A stretch of 64,000 bases of DNA, from the NCBI GenBank assembly GCA_963693085.1, contig OY856413.1:102374801-102438800 (forward strand). Direction: 5' to 3'. Numbering within the stretch: position 1 is the first letter of the stretch; each line of letters opens with the position of its first letter. Below the pieces are notes generated by a model. It did not search any database, was not told the DNA's origin, and saw nothing but the letters and a program-made list of their open reading frames with translations. A program made the translations under genes and the position numbers. The DNA comes from Alisma plantago-aquatica. Its lineage: Eukaryota > Streptophyta > Magnoliopsida > Alismatales > Alismataceae. This document shows positions 36,293 through 48,056 of the stretch, one piece after another.

Positions 36293-36425
36293 AATTCCAG
36301 TTGGTTAGTAGAATTTCATAATTGTTATTGATTATTTGTCGAACCTTTGATCTTGTTAATTGGATAACGGCACTGACCTTTCAGTCTCCCTTAATTGGGG
36401 GTTACCGGGAGGCGGGATCGTTACA
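36293..36425 (+). repeat. Short 3' terminal repeat (133 bp) of the LARD-like element
   Basis: It matches only the last 133 bp of the 597-bp 5' LTR, ending GATCGTTACA before CATAG. The other 460 bp of a 3' LTR are not recognisable upstream. Confidence 0.75.
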
Positions 36426-36430
36426 CATAG

Positions 36431-36737
36431 TGTACTTAATGCTTTAGCATTAATATGTTTTGTTTATTGATTTTGTAGTTGCCAAATAAAGATTTGTTGT
36501 TCTCAAGACTCTAAGATCTCAAATGAAACACCAATGGGATATCTTGAATATAGAATTTAGTACATTTTTCTCTATCCCCCTTCTAGTATCTTGTTATATC
36601 TTGTGTTACTCCTTTTACATATATATTGCATGTGTGAAACATTTGATCCATTCTAGGGATGGATGCCTAGGTCCACTCGCCTTTGGCTATGTAGCCATTA
36701 GGAGTGTGGATTTAGGGTAACAAATAGTTTCGTGACA
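36431..36737 (+). repeat. X element, right LTR, last piece
   Basis: TGTACTTAATGCTTTAGCAT through GTTTCGTGACA continues the X LTR after the nested insertion and matches 19234-19543. It is followed by ATAGC, then by L3 sequence, with no primer site, as expected for a 3' LTR. Confidence 0.88.
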
Positions 36738-37481
36738 ATAGCCATGTAGTATATTTTCTTAGGGTCAAATATGAATCATATTGGATGACCCCTTGCCTTA
36801 TTTCTTGTACTATTTAGTTTATAACAGTTATACAAGTTCTTCATATTCCTTCTAAAAGCGTAATATGTTCTACCGCTCAGTTTTAAATGCTTAAACTGCA
36901 CAAATTAGTAATACATGCTCTATTTAACTACTCTATTATATTTATTGTGCTATAATAGATGTTGGCGAAGAGTTATAGATCTTGCTGGGAAGTTGGTCTC
37001 ACCCCATGGATTCCACAACTTTTTAGGTGGTCGTGGATGAGGAGGTAGATGTTGTGGTGTAGGTGTTGAGCAGCAAGGAGACCAGTAACTGTTAGAGGTT
37101 GTATATGTTGTTAAAAAAAAATTGTTGAGTCATATGCGTCGTCCCTGTACTCTCAGGTCTTTGGGGAGATTTTTTTGTTTTATATATTGACACGTAGATT
37201 TTGGCTTTGTGCCATGAGTGTGTATAAATGGCATGTACATATAAATAGGTTGTAATTTGTTACAGATATGGCTTGATAGCCTTTGAATACGATATGTAAG
37301 ATCTTTTGGCATATATGGAATACAAGTGGCATGATTTATAGGCTTGTTATGATATACTTTCACTTGATATATTGCATTGAAAATGGTTTTAATTTACCCT
37401 ATTCTGTGGTAAAATAGTTATTAATGATAATTTCACACTTTGTTGTGAGTAATCTCGCTTTGGGTAGTAAAGGGCATCACA
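36738..37481 (+). repeat. L3: right part of the older Tekay-like LTR
   Basis: It resumes exactly where L3 was broken at 16073. CCATGTAGTATATTTTCTTA corresponds to T1's CCGTGTAGTGTATTTCCTTA. It contains the conserved module (about 36955-37030), the GTCCCTGTACTCTCAGG block (about 37138) and GGTTTTAATTT near the end, and stops at GGGCATCACA. No tRNA-Met primer site follows, so it is a 3' LTR or a solo LTR. Confidence 0.82.
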
Positions 37482-37484
37482 ACG

Positions 37485-38887
37485 TGTGACTTGCCAGTCG
37501 ATTGACACACCAGTCGATCAACTAGACTATCTGTTCGGTTTATTGGCTTGCAAATAGTGGCACAATAACACTATCTTTTAATGTGATGGTCAATGCACAC
37601 CATTACTCATATCATTAATCATTTTCCTAGTCTAACTAGTCATTTCACATCTAGTCGGTCAACTAGACATTCCAATTAGTCAAATCTGTATTTTGACCAT
37701 TCATTGTGAATGCTATTTAGACAGTCGGTTGGACACTCCAATCGAGATGGTTCTATCGACCAATGTCAAATTCAATCCAATAGGTCGACTGGCACACCAT
37801 TTGACCAACTAGACACTTCATTTGTTTGACTGACAACTAGTGTTGTTTAATTTGATTACCTAAACACTTTTAGTAACCAAATTAAATATTATCTATGAGT
37901 AAACTTCTATTCCAAGTGCATCCTATGTGTGTGACCCTATAGGTTCCATATTACTTTGGTGGTGAAGTCCATAACTATTATGACTAGACAAGAAATGAGC
38001 ATTATCTAGAAATACAGCATTGCTACCCAGATAAACAAAAAGTTGGAGAACATCTTCAACCTACAATCTGTGATTAGTGTTAACATGATTGTATAGTTCC
38101 TTTTTCTCTGATATCCAGATTGAATATGAGCATGGAATCACCATCCTCTTAATACTCAATTTAAGTTTGTTGAACTAGAGCAGACTATTGAGATACATGT
38201 GAGTTCACATATCACATGCTGACTCTCACTAGCATGGCCATGCGTTTCTCAGTCTCACATATCAAGTGGCCAAGAAATCAAACTTTCATAGGAGGGCGAA
38301 ATCCCAACTACATCACTCACAATCAATTTCAATGTGTCACAACATACCCGAGCACCACCTTTATGATAGTCCTTATTCAAGGTCATGTTGGATGGTGTCA
38401 GAGTTCATCAAATTACATGTGATAGATGTAGTGACTTTAGATCTAAGAACCACAATCACTAATATTACTTTGAAAGTTGATTTTTGACTACCATTTTATG
38501 ATTTCCACATATCACTCTCAAGGTCTGTCTGTTCGGTACACTATTCTCTACCGTGTTCTGGTGTGTTTGACTTGATATCCAATATCATGACTAATGAGAC
38601 TCTATCCTCCATCAACACAAATTCCAGTCTTATGTATTATCATCATCTATTTTTCTTCCACGATAATATTTGACTAGGGACACAACAAGAATGTATGTAC
38701 TCTTACTATACATATGATCTCATTGTTTAGGTCCTTAACCTAAAGAAATATGTCATCAGGTAACATTATTGTATGTCATTATCTCATAACTAAGACAAGC
38801 ATAACAGAGAAAATTACCTTTATTATTGTCATATCAAGCACATGGTGCCTCATACAATCATCATATGATTATCTCTATGGGCATACA
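37485..38887 (-). repeat. Probable copia LTR, minus strand (about 1.4 kb)
   Basis: On the minus strand the LTR starts TGTATGCCCATAGAGATAAT at 38887. It is preceded by CTAAGTGCAAGTAGGAGTC, a form of the AAGTGCAAGTGGGAG polypurine signature known from plant copia elements. The low-coordinate end is set at TGTGAC (37485) only by elimination. Near that end (37490-37850) a loose motif of the type AGTCGA.TG.CACACCA...AACTAGACA recurs about five times with heavy divergence. No coding sequence is seen. Confidence 0.55.
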
Positions 38888-38969
38888 TACCAATAGACTC
38901 CTACTTGCACTTAGAGCCAATCACCCACAAATACAATTCCAAGTGATTTAACATGACCATCATGTGTCT

Positions 38970-39400
38970 GTTGTGAAAGTGCTTTTGTAAGTGGGTCAGC
39001 AACACTTGCTTCTAGTTGATATTTTGCAAAACTTCCAATCTCCTTGTTGTATGATCTCTCGTATGAGATGGAAACGTCTTAATATGTGATATGGGTTCCT
39101 TAGCCTGTGTAATTTCTCCATTGTTTATGTGACATCTATACGGCATCATCTATGATTGGAACCACCCAGGTTCACCAATAAACTTCTTAATCCATACAAT
39201 ACCCTTAATATTTCCAAAGCATCAATGTACTCGAATTCTATTGTAAGCAACATCAACTGTGTCTTGCTCAGAACCTTTCCATCTTACAGATCAATTGTTA
39301 AGGAAAAACACAAATTATGATCAATAATCATCTTTGTTAGTTTGGAATCTTGCATCAGTGTAACCCTTGACACCCAAAAGAGAAGGTTTGTACTATTTCC
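38970..39400 (-). pseudogene. pol: Copia RNase H / pol C-terminus relic, minus strand
   Basis: Translated on the minus strand in changing frames, the relic shows the ordered landmarks of the Ty1/copia RNase H domain. First comes VKGYTDARFQTNKDD, then WKGSEQDTV, then IVWIKKFIGEPG, then QAKEPISHIK, and last EASVADPLTKALS just before the polypurine signature. Stops and frame shifts fall in every section. RT, integrase and gag upstream (higher coordinates) are missing or beyond recognition. Together with the LTR at 37485-38887 it is the 3' end of an old copia element. Confidence 0.82.
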
Positions 39401-40046
39401 TTCTTGGTATGTCTTCTAAGGCATGTTAATCATCTACACATCTTCCTTCCTATTTAATAAGGTTTATCAACTTCAAATTTTTCTTTCTATTATGCATTCT
39501 TTGGGTAGGTGAATCATGTTTTACCAACTTTTTCAAATTCTTTTAAGGAGGCTTATATTGTGTTATTCATGTTATACAATGAATGTTCATCACCTATTTC
39601 AACTATTTATTACTATGTCATATAAGGTTTATCCACTTTCCTTCTTCCCACTATACCTTATAGGGGCATGCTCAACATCTATTACTAATGAATTTGTAAC
39701 ATGAAGGTTTATTTCATTTCCTTCTTCTTAGTGTATCTTCTATGGTTAGGTTCATAATATATTACCAATTGTTTTAAATTCATGATGAGGTTTCTCCTCC
39801 TTGTTTATACATAGAATACCTTCCAAAGGGGACATCTTTATTTGTTGCCAACATTAATACAACTGTATGAGAAGATATATCCTCTTGTATTCTTCATAGT
39901 ATATATACCTTCCTTAGGTAGGTTACTCCTCTTAGAATATTTTCCAAAAACCTTAAGAAGATAAGTTTTTATTATTTGTTGTCAACAGTGACAAATATGT
40001 ACCTTCCACGTGTGGATTTTTCCTTGATAACCAACATCAATGAAAC
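39401..40046. repeat. Degenerate tandem repeat, roughly 85-100 bp unit
   Basis: AAGGTTTAT(C/T) starts recur near 39460, 39625 and 39704, with an AGGTTTCTCC variant near 39788. Each is followed by a T/C-rich CTTTCCTTCTT stretch and then a (T)GGGTAGGTGAATCATG-like stretch. The divergence is high and the borders are soft. It may be a decayed satellite or part of the copia relic. Confidence 0.45.
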
Positions 40047-40330
40047 TATAATGTCCCAGGATTTGAGACCTGAGATAAAATTATCTTAAAAGGAATGATT
40101 TGACTACCCATATCACCAAGGTGCACCTCTTTTTCAGGGAGCCGATCACTAAAACTTTATGGCTAAGTGTGCTCAGCCAAGAGAAGTACTAATATAGGTG
40201 ACCAGTTGAGAACTTGATCCCGACTTGTGCTTGAGTGAGGACAAAGCACTTTATTAAGGTCATTGGTGGTTTGTGGATCTAGTGGTCATTCCTGAAACTG
40301 GGCCCAGATATTAAATATGGTATCAGAGCC
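40047..40330 (+). mobile_element. Cassandra TRIM, 5' LTR plus primer-binding site (3' part missing)
   Basis: The LTR runs from TATAATGTCCCAGGATTTGA (40047; expected TGTAATGTCCC) to GATATTAAA (40315). TGGTATCAGAGCC follows at 40318-40330, an exact tRNA-Met primer site. The 5S-like part lies at about 40143-40210: GGCTAAGTGTGCTCAGCCAA, GAGAAGTACTAATATAGGTG. It is in the opposite orientation to the 15396 copy. No second LTR is found in the following kilobase, so this copy is truncated. Confidence 0.85.
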
Positions 40331-41743
40331 ATAACCCTTGGTGGGATATATTTATATAATCTTGTATAAATCAAATATAGTCGTCAAAAAATATTTTCCT
40401 GCTATACTCTGGTCATTGTGATATCCACTTATGAAAGATCAAATAAAAGTTATTCATCCATTGGTGAAAAATCGATACATATTCATTGTATGTGATGACT
40501 CTTACTTGATTTAAGTGGGGAGTGGATCCCTTCTTGGGTCCCACTCCTTATTAATAAAGTATAAGATGAAGGTTTACTACTTAAGATTTCTTCAGTGGAG
40601 CGCTTCTTAGGCCATGCTAATAATCTTCACTAAAGTTCCTTGGGAGAATGCTTAACTATTACCATAACTTAATATTACCTTTAATGGAAGATCTTATAAC
40701 TCCTAACCTCAATCATCAACTAAAGTTTAATTTTGCCTTAATTTGAAACATTTAATTTTGTATACCAATCAAAACTAAAAATGTGTTACTTTTGTAAATC
40801 TCAATTAATTTCCTAAAAGCACTCTATTATCTCTTCCTAAAAAGACCAATGTTTTAGTAAACACCAAAAGAAACTCATTTGATATTATGCTTAAGTATGT
40901 CAAGGCATCATACATCATTGGCCATTGAAGAAAAAATCTTATCAAGGCTAACAAAATATTTATAGTCAAGTTGAAACAAACCTTGGGCCTTGTGTTTAAT
41001 TTGTCTAACTTGGTTATAAGTCATTGAAAAGAGTTGTGTCAAACAAAAATACTTATTTTAGGAATTATATCTATAAAGGTGTTTTATAATCCTAGTATAA
41101 TGATGCTTCACTGCACTAAATTTCTAAGCATATGAATTTCCTAACATTATTTTCATGTCCTGCCACTCTAGAAGAGGGATGCCATTATAGACAAGATTCC
41201 ACTTTACTTCCTATTAACATTTTAAAATCTAATCCACTCTTTATGTGTATTCCTAGATAAGTACATATGGGTTGTGAAGGACTAATAACATGGTTTTGAA
41301 AATTAAAATACTTCGTGTTTCAACCTAGCCTACCACATTTTAAGAGATTCCAAAACATACCCCATGATGCACTTACATATGACATTTTTCTTTGTTCTAT
41401 GTTGATAACATGTTGTCCTTAATGTACTCTCATATAGCAAAATGAAATAATGGATTATGTAAGAAATAAAACCCTTTTTACTCTCTAACACTATGATCTC
41501 ATAACTACACATTTCTAGATGCTATTGTTTTCTAGATGGGTGTAATATATGTAGATGTAGACTCTCTCCCCTTTGCCCTAATTTCCACATGAAAGCATGA
41601 GGATTTGGGAATTTGATGGAAACATCAACCATTCATTCTTGTTCATAGTTTTTTTAACTTTTATCATGAATCTATAGTAGTTTGTCCGCCATCTACATCA
41701 CATTTACAATTATTTCACCCATGATATACTATATGTGACACAC
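40331..41743. other. Unassigned AT-rich sequence
   Basis: About 1.4 kb without a domain, repeat array or LTR end that I can recognise. The first 200 bp may be Cassandra interior. The longest open stretch is 60 codons on the minus strand (41330-41512). It may be host intergenic DNA or very old element remains. Confidence 0.4.
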
Positions 41744-43805
41744 TGTCACACTAAATGAGATTACTCAAAATAGAACATGTGATCAACTGCTAAACAAACC
41801 ACATAGATAGAAAAGAGGGTAAATTAAAACTGAATTAACCATCACTAACATAACCAGAAACATTTACATATAAGGTCCGACTTCCTTTATAAGATCATAT
41901 ACCATACCAGGTATTTACATGCATGTCCAGTGGCTGAGGCCACAACCTAGATACAAAATATGTGTTACACATATACATGCCATATACAAACACTGAATAC
42001 TGCCAAAAACTTGAGTCGATATGCATATCATCTACAAAACATCCCAAGCCCAGACCTTAGAGTACATGGACGAATCTAGGACAAGACTAACTACTAACCA
42101 ACCTTCAGCTCATATTGCTCTCTAGGATGCTCCTATTCACCTCCACAAACATGACCACATCGCCGAAGACAACCTAAAAAGATGTTGTGACCCACGATGT
42201 GAGACCAATGTCCCAGCGAGAGATATAACTCTCGATAACTATTATTGGTTACAATAGGTTATGTAGTATTAAACAAATTAAGTATATTTAAGAAGATTAA
42301 GCAAGTTAAACATATAGTCATAGCAACATGTATGATTAACAAAGTATATAAAGGAACATGTAAAACTATCATTATATAACAACTATCAGACTAAGAAATA
42401 AGGCAAGGGTTAACAACCAATGTGAAGTGCATTTAACCCTAGAAGATATACTATGTGTCTGGATTACATCTTTTATTATGCCTTGGGGAGAGTCATGTAT
42501 ACCATTCAGACTCCAACTATCCACTATGAAGTGTTATTAAGTTTCATATAAGATCTGGGAGAGTCAGTGTCCCTAAGATCTCCCACCCTCAATCAGTATG
42601 AGTGAAATGCAGTGACATAATAGTCAAGCTGCCTATAGTGACATACAGTCAAGGTGCTAACACTAGCCCATCCTTGGTATAAATGTCATGACACTCAAAA
42701 CCGGGGTTTTAAAACCCTATCATTTGAGGTACAATCGTAGTTTTCCTCAGTCACATCACATATACAAATATCCGAGACACAACCTCAATCGTTCTCAATC
42801 TGAGGCATGACCACAACCATCCTCCATAACCTTGGGATCAGGATGTCAAGGATGTACACTCCCTGCACCCCACACACTCACTAGTGTGTGCTCTGAGTTT
42901 CCCTTAGGAATACTCATTCTGCCATCTAGCAAGTTCTGACACTAGAATGGCTTTACGACACATGGCATCATATGATTAGGGTTTCACTTGATTAGTTAAT
43001 TCTAATTGAGTGAATTAAGGCTATATCAAACAAGTGGATATACAAACTCGAATTAATTTCTAACAACCATAGATATATAAAAACTCTAGAAAATATAAAA
43101 TGTGTGAGATATAATTCTTGATTGCAATACCACATGGTACATTTCACTTCCAATCATGGGACTATACTTGTCATTATACTATCACATATACAAATCCTTA
43201 TTACATCATGAAGAGGATTACACCTCCATTAGGGCTCAACCATGCCCAAAAGTCATTAAAACCATCACATCATTCCATGTGACAACATCATTATCTTTCC
43301 ATACCTTGTAACAAGGCTCAACAAACCATCATCATACTTGTGATACATAGGTTTAGCATAACATTGCATTAAGAAGCTTATGATGTTCATATGGAAACAT
43401 ATTAGGGTTACAACAACACTAAGAGAGTATTCCATCATCATACTAATCCCACAAGGAAGTTAAGTATGACTTGTCATGATCACCTATTTGTACTAGGGTT
43501 AGGTGTAACAAGATAGTTAGATTAGTGTTACACATCAGCTCATTATGGTGATTATTAGTTTACATTTGTACGAGGGGAAAAATAAGACTACAAAGTTATG
43601 GGCATATAACCATCGATTCTACATCATCAACACCAAACCATCAAATCATGGGCTTCACCCAAGACCATTGGATGTTGGATAAACAAAACGATGGGATGCA
43701 ATACAAGCAAAACCTTGAACCATTCATCTAGGGAAACCATCGAGTTACGACCTAGAAGAATCACCACATATGACCTAATCAAGCCATCAATAGTGAACAA
43801 GGGAT

Positions 43806-43925
43806 CCATCACCAATTGTGGCATTTGGTATCACCATCATTTGTGGCATCCAACGCCACCATCGGTTGTGGCATCCAGTGTCACCATCGATTGTGGCATG
43901 CATTGCCATCATCAGTTGTGGACCA
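43806..43925 (-). repeat. 25-bp tandem repeat in L4, about 4-5 copies
   Basis: On the plus strand the units read CACCATCGGTTGTGGCATCC plus a variable five bases (AACGC, AGTGT, ATTGC). Related single words (ACCATTGGTTG, CCATCAGTTG) continue to about 44340. It is the L4 counterpart of the motif clusters in the other LTRs. Confidence 0.85.
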
Positions 43926-44249
43926 TCAGCCAAAGACTCAGAGAAACCATGGACAAGAGTCATAGGATCCATCAAGTTTGGAACCAAAAGAGCCATTGGT
44001 TGATGACCTATAGAGGCCATCAAGTTTGTAACCCCGTGGAGCATTGGTTGTGGTCAGTAGGTGGAAAACAGATCCAAAACCTAAGTGAAAACCATTATTT
44101 GAAGAGGAAGGAAAACCATCAAGAGATATCGCTTCATGTAGGAACAAATACCATTATTTGAGGGTAAAGTAAGCCATCAGTTGGTGAGGGGTGTGTGTAC
44201 AAGAGATAACCCAAAGCATCAACAAAGTTAAGTACATTGGTTGGAATAA

Positions 44250-44549
44250 GAGGATCATGCAAAACAACACCAAGAACCAAACAATCGGTTTGCAAAACAT
44301 GAAGGAAAATCAACTAAAAACCCTAAGTATTGACCATTGTTTGAGAGAAAAAGTAATCATTTTCCACATGAAACCAACGTCTAGAGCTTAATCTACCAAG
44401 AGGATCAAGAAAAACAACACCAAGAACCAAACCATCAGGTTGCAAAACAAGTAGGGAAATCATCTCAAAAACCCTAAGTAATGACCATTGTTAGAGAGAA
44501 AAAGTAATCATTTTCCACATGAAAGCAAGGTCTAGAGATTTCTCTACCA
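44250..44549 (-). repeat. 150-bp tandem duplication in L4
   Basis: The unit from AGAGGATCATGCAAAACAAC at 44250 repeats from AGAGGATCAAGAAAAACAAC at 44400. Both halves contain AACACCAAGAACCAAAC, then ACCCTAAGTA.TGACCATTG, then AGTAATCATTTTCCACATGA. They differ at roughly one base in ten. Confidence 0.9.
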
Positions 44550-45167
44550 ATAAAGGTTTGTGCACAAAGTTTTAGGGTTTTTCCAAGAATATAAACTACT
44601 CATCAATCATCACATAAACTCAAACCCTAGGCGAAGGTAGTATTGTTCTACTTAGAACTACATTTTAGAGCAAGATCTTGTGCATGCAAGGTATGAGTAA
44701 GCAATAAACGTGAATAAAGTTATATAACTCACCTCTAGGATGACGATGAAGCTCCAAATAGAAGGTAGCTTGAGGAAGAGAGAATAAAACCCTAGCTTGA
44801 GCACTCCACTCGTCCAAACAAGCTCCTTCTCCAAAAGGAAGCAAAACCCTATGTCAAGGAAGCAAGAACACAAGCTCCACCATGAAACAAAATGGGTCCA
44901 ACTAAGAAGAAGAGAGAGGAAGGTAGGATAGCAAGGAAAATAAAGAAAAGGAGGGAGAGATTGCTTGCTTTGGTCAAGAATAAGATAAGGAAGATCCACA
45001 AGATTAAGGAGAGGGTAGATCTGAACCCTGTATGCACATGCAAGGTAGATCGGTCAAGAATCTTCTACCTTGGCTCCTTCTTCTCCAACTAGAAAGAGGG
45101 ACAATATCCAAGTAGAAACTAAGAAAAAGAGGGTTCCAAAGGGTTAGTTTGCATGGAAGGGGGAAGG

Positions 45168-45175
45168 TTTATAAA
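45168..45175 (-). promoter_or_regulatory. L4 TATA box (minus strand)
   Basis: Minus-strand GCTTTATAAACC lies about 310 bp into the LTR as delimited here. T1 and T2 have their TATA boxes about 0.9 kb in. L4's U3 is therefore shorter or its true start lies further right. Confidence 0.45.
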
Positions 45176-45480
45176 GCTATGAGTGAGAGAGAAGAGAGGG
45201 TTAAGGTTTCTAGACATGTTTGTCATGTGTCCATGGCCAAAAGCATAATTTCTGTGCAAAGCAGCAGGTTCATCGGTTGTGGGAGCTAGGGGATCATAGA
45301 ATGATGACTCCCAAGCCAGCCATGAACCTCCATCAATAGGGGAGCCATTGGATCCTGATCCTTTGGTCACAAGGGTGAAAACCCTAGCTCCGCCATCAGT
45401 TTTCACCTCCACTTGGTGAACCACCAACCCAAGGAGCTCCAAGAGACAAAACCATCAACCCTCACACTTCAAGTGTAACA

Positions 45481-48056
45481 TCCTCATTTTTGGTACTTAA
45501 ATATAATTTCTTAAGTACAATATTCATGGTCATCGCCACATAAACAGGTCAATATCTCCAAATTTGACTATTAAAAGAAATTAAGAATGTTCCTATTAGG
45601 AGAAAATGTAGTAAGATAGTACTACAAGAAATTTCATGATTTAACTATATTTGGATAATTAGATAATTAGTATTAAAGCTTTATCATGATTTGATCCTAG
45701 TAACCTTTCTAGCCAAGATATTGCAAAATAGACTCTGCTAAAATATTCTACATATTAAATAAGACAAGTGTTTAAAATTTGGTATTAATTGGTTGTGATT
45801 TGATAAGGAAAAAGATTTTCACAAGATAATGGCAAGAAAAGATTTTATTTCAATTTTCTCAGATTATCCCAGAATTTCCTCAGAATCAAACTTTTTTTTG
45901 TCCATTGGATGTGGATTAAACATAACAGAACTAATTTGAGCTTCCCGTTCTTTTCTCAACCTCTGACATCTTTGGCCACTGTACTCATCTCGATCAGTCG
46001 TGGAATCCTTGTAGTCTATTGATTCTTTTTGGAAACAATTTTCATCATCGTTATCAGGAGATTGACCCACTCCTTTTGATTCCCTACACAAAACCTAGAG
46101 TGCACCCTACATGAAACTCCCCTTTGGCCTTCATTTCCTTCTCCATTTCTGAGTTACAGACCATCACTAGCCCTCCATATTCTATCTTGAGCATGGATAG
46201 AGCACCTTCATGCTCACACAAACCTCTCTCAACCACCAATTTCTTTACACCATCCCCGAAACTCTCTCATCTACTCTGCTTTCCCCACCACTGGCACTTA
46301 GTGTTGTTCTCCCTATTAGTTTAGTCGTCGTCGAATCGCTTGTGACTGTACCATCCTCAAGCCTCCAAGAGTTCAACATCGGCTTCAATTTTAGCTGTGA
46401 TCCACCAAGGACGTCCCCCGGAAAACTGGTTGTGGGTCTATCTGTGGAACCTCACTGTCAAAGAGTAACATGCCACATGGCTCGTGGAAGGGGTCAGTGA
46501 GCACCTAAGGGACCTTCTGAAGCATCTCCAGGCTTTGTCGAGCCGTCTTGAGAGGTATCTCGCCATACCCGTCTCCTCTATACTTGTTCTGTTTCTTCCA
46601 ACCATCAATGACATTGCTTCTCCTCCCTAGGATTAGTTGTGCAACTTGTATCTCAACTCCATGGGACCCTCTTGAAGTTTTGCAAAGAATGATGGATGTT
46701 TCCGGCCTCTTTAGGACACGAGCCCCTCTTCTTCCCCTTGCCTTGCTTTAGTCTTCTTCCTCTATTTTTCGATGCACAGACTTGGCAGGGTGCCTTCCTT
46801 GCTCCTCGATGACTTTGGACCCTGCCCAAGGGATTGTAAGCTCAGTCAGGCACATTAGGGACAATCTACTAGACTTTGTAGTCTTGATTCGATCTCCACT
46901 TGAGATTGATACTTGGAATCTCTGATGTCTTGGTTGTTTGCTCAAATTGGATCACTAATGTCCGTATGTGTTGTTTTATTTACTGCTATAAGGTTGCTGA
47001 TGTATCTGATTACTTATCCCATGATCCAAACCTTAGAAATAATGCCACTTAGTCATAGATTATGGTTTAGAAGCTAATGGCTAAACTATGGATCTCAACC
47101 ATCTAGATTGAAGATATGTGATTTCTATAAATGATGTTAAGATACTATACTGATATCCTAAGTGTGGGGAAATTATGTAACTATAACATAGGGATAATAT
47201 GTATACATGTATAACCATGATATTTGTATCAAAACCCTTTCGTTTATCATAGAACTCAAATATGAACTCTACTATCATTATAGGTCCATATCAGAGTTAG
47301 TATGAATGCCACCTAAACCCTAACCCTAACAACTCATCTATTTCAAGCAGTAAGATATTACACCCTAATAATCTTAAAACACCAGATAATGGGTATGATC
47401 CTAGATTTCACTCGAGTAAAAAACATGCACTAAGAAATCCTAATCGAGAACGTAAATGACCCTAGAATATTGGAGTTTAAGAAGAGGCATGAAAAACAAT
47501 AGTCCCTTTGGTTTTTCAAGAGAAGGTTAGAAGGACCTCAAGTAGTGTTTTCTCTATAGGACTGGACATGCAATAGGTAAGTGGTTCATGCCCATGGGTA
47601 TTCATATTTATCAAACTCCATATATTTTCATAAGAGTTCATGATTTATGTGATCTAGTGTTCTAATCTTTTATGTTAAGATATGCAACTAAGATTTTCAT
47701 ACATTCATGGTTATGTCCTTACATGTGCTTAATATCTCAAGAAGAGATATATTATTAAGATTTATAAGAATGATAGAGACTCATGAACTAGATTCATGAG
47801 AAAACTAAAGAATCATGTTTCTATAAGAACTATTAGTAATGATTAATTTTGATGAATAAGACTACAATATAAGATATGCAACCAAGATGGTCATACATGA
47901 TAATGTGGGATAAGAATGTATTAAGATTTCAAGTAGAAATATGCTATTAAGATTTCTTAGATAGATTAATATTTAAGAACTAAGTGTTATTTAAATTTAT
48001 TTGAATGATTAAGATCTAAGAATTAAGTACCTCATAAGATTATAAGTGTGAGAACA
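45481..48056. other. Unassigned, LTR-like sequence between L4 and L5b
   Basis: It opens with TCCTCATTTTTGG after TGTAACA, which could also be read as a plus-strand LTR start (TGTAACATCCTCATTTTTGG at 45474). I found no matching end or TCAAG target duplication for that reading. Positions 46100-46900 are GC-richer, resembling the 16800-17250 part of X in composition only. A 75-codon minus-strand frame at 45864-46091 is rich in charged residues but matches nothing I know. The rest is AT-rich. Confidence 0.4.

Larger units (their letters stand above)
31776..36425 (+). mobile_element. Non-coding LTR retroelement (LARD-like), 4650 bp, target duplication CATAG
   Basis: The ends are TGTTACAACCCC...GATCGTTACA. 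CATAG flanks it at 31771-31775 and 36426-36430, and the empty site exists in the left X LTR (TTTTCATAGCGTACTTAATG, about 19229). The 5' LTR ends at 32372 and is followed by a tRNA-Met-like primer site. The 3.9-kb interior has no gag or pol domain in any frame; the longest open stretches are under 85 codons. It would depend on enzymes of another element. The two ends share only the last 133 bp, which is odd for an LTR element. Confidence 0.85.
41744..45480 (-). repeat. L4: Tekay-like LTR on the minus strand (about 3.7 kb)
   Basis: Read in reverse it shares landmarks with T1 and T2. The conserved module lies at about 42180-42245 (CGAGAGTTATATCTCTCGCT on the minus strand) and the TGTACTCT block at about 42050-42082. 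TATA lies at 45168. The plus-strand left end TGTCACACTAAATGAG matches the left end of L5b (TGTTACACTAAATGAG, 48057). The right end is set at 45480 because minus-strand TGTTACACTTGAAG follows a purine-rich AAAAATGAGGA, but no target duplication is found, so the border is tentative. Confidence 0.72.

Noticed and set aside
43691..44161. 156-codon plus-strand frame in L4
   Set aside because: It covers the 25-bp repeats and lies antisense in an LTR; there is no domain, and a competing minus-strand frame exists.
45474..48056. A plus-strand solo LTR starting TGTAACATCCTCATTTTTGG
   Set aside because: No TG..CA end with a TCAAG target duplication could be found downstream, and the same bases also fit the start of L4 on the minus strand.
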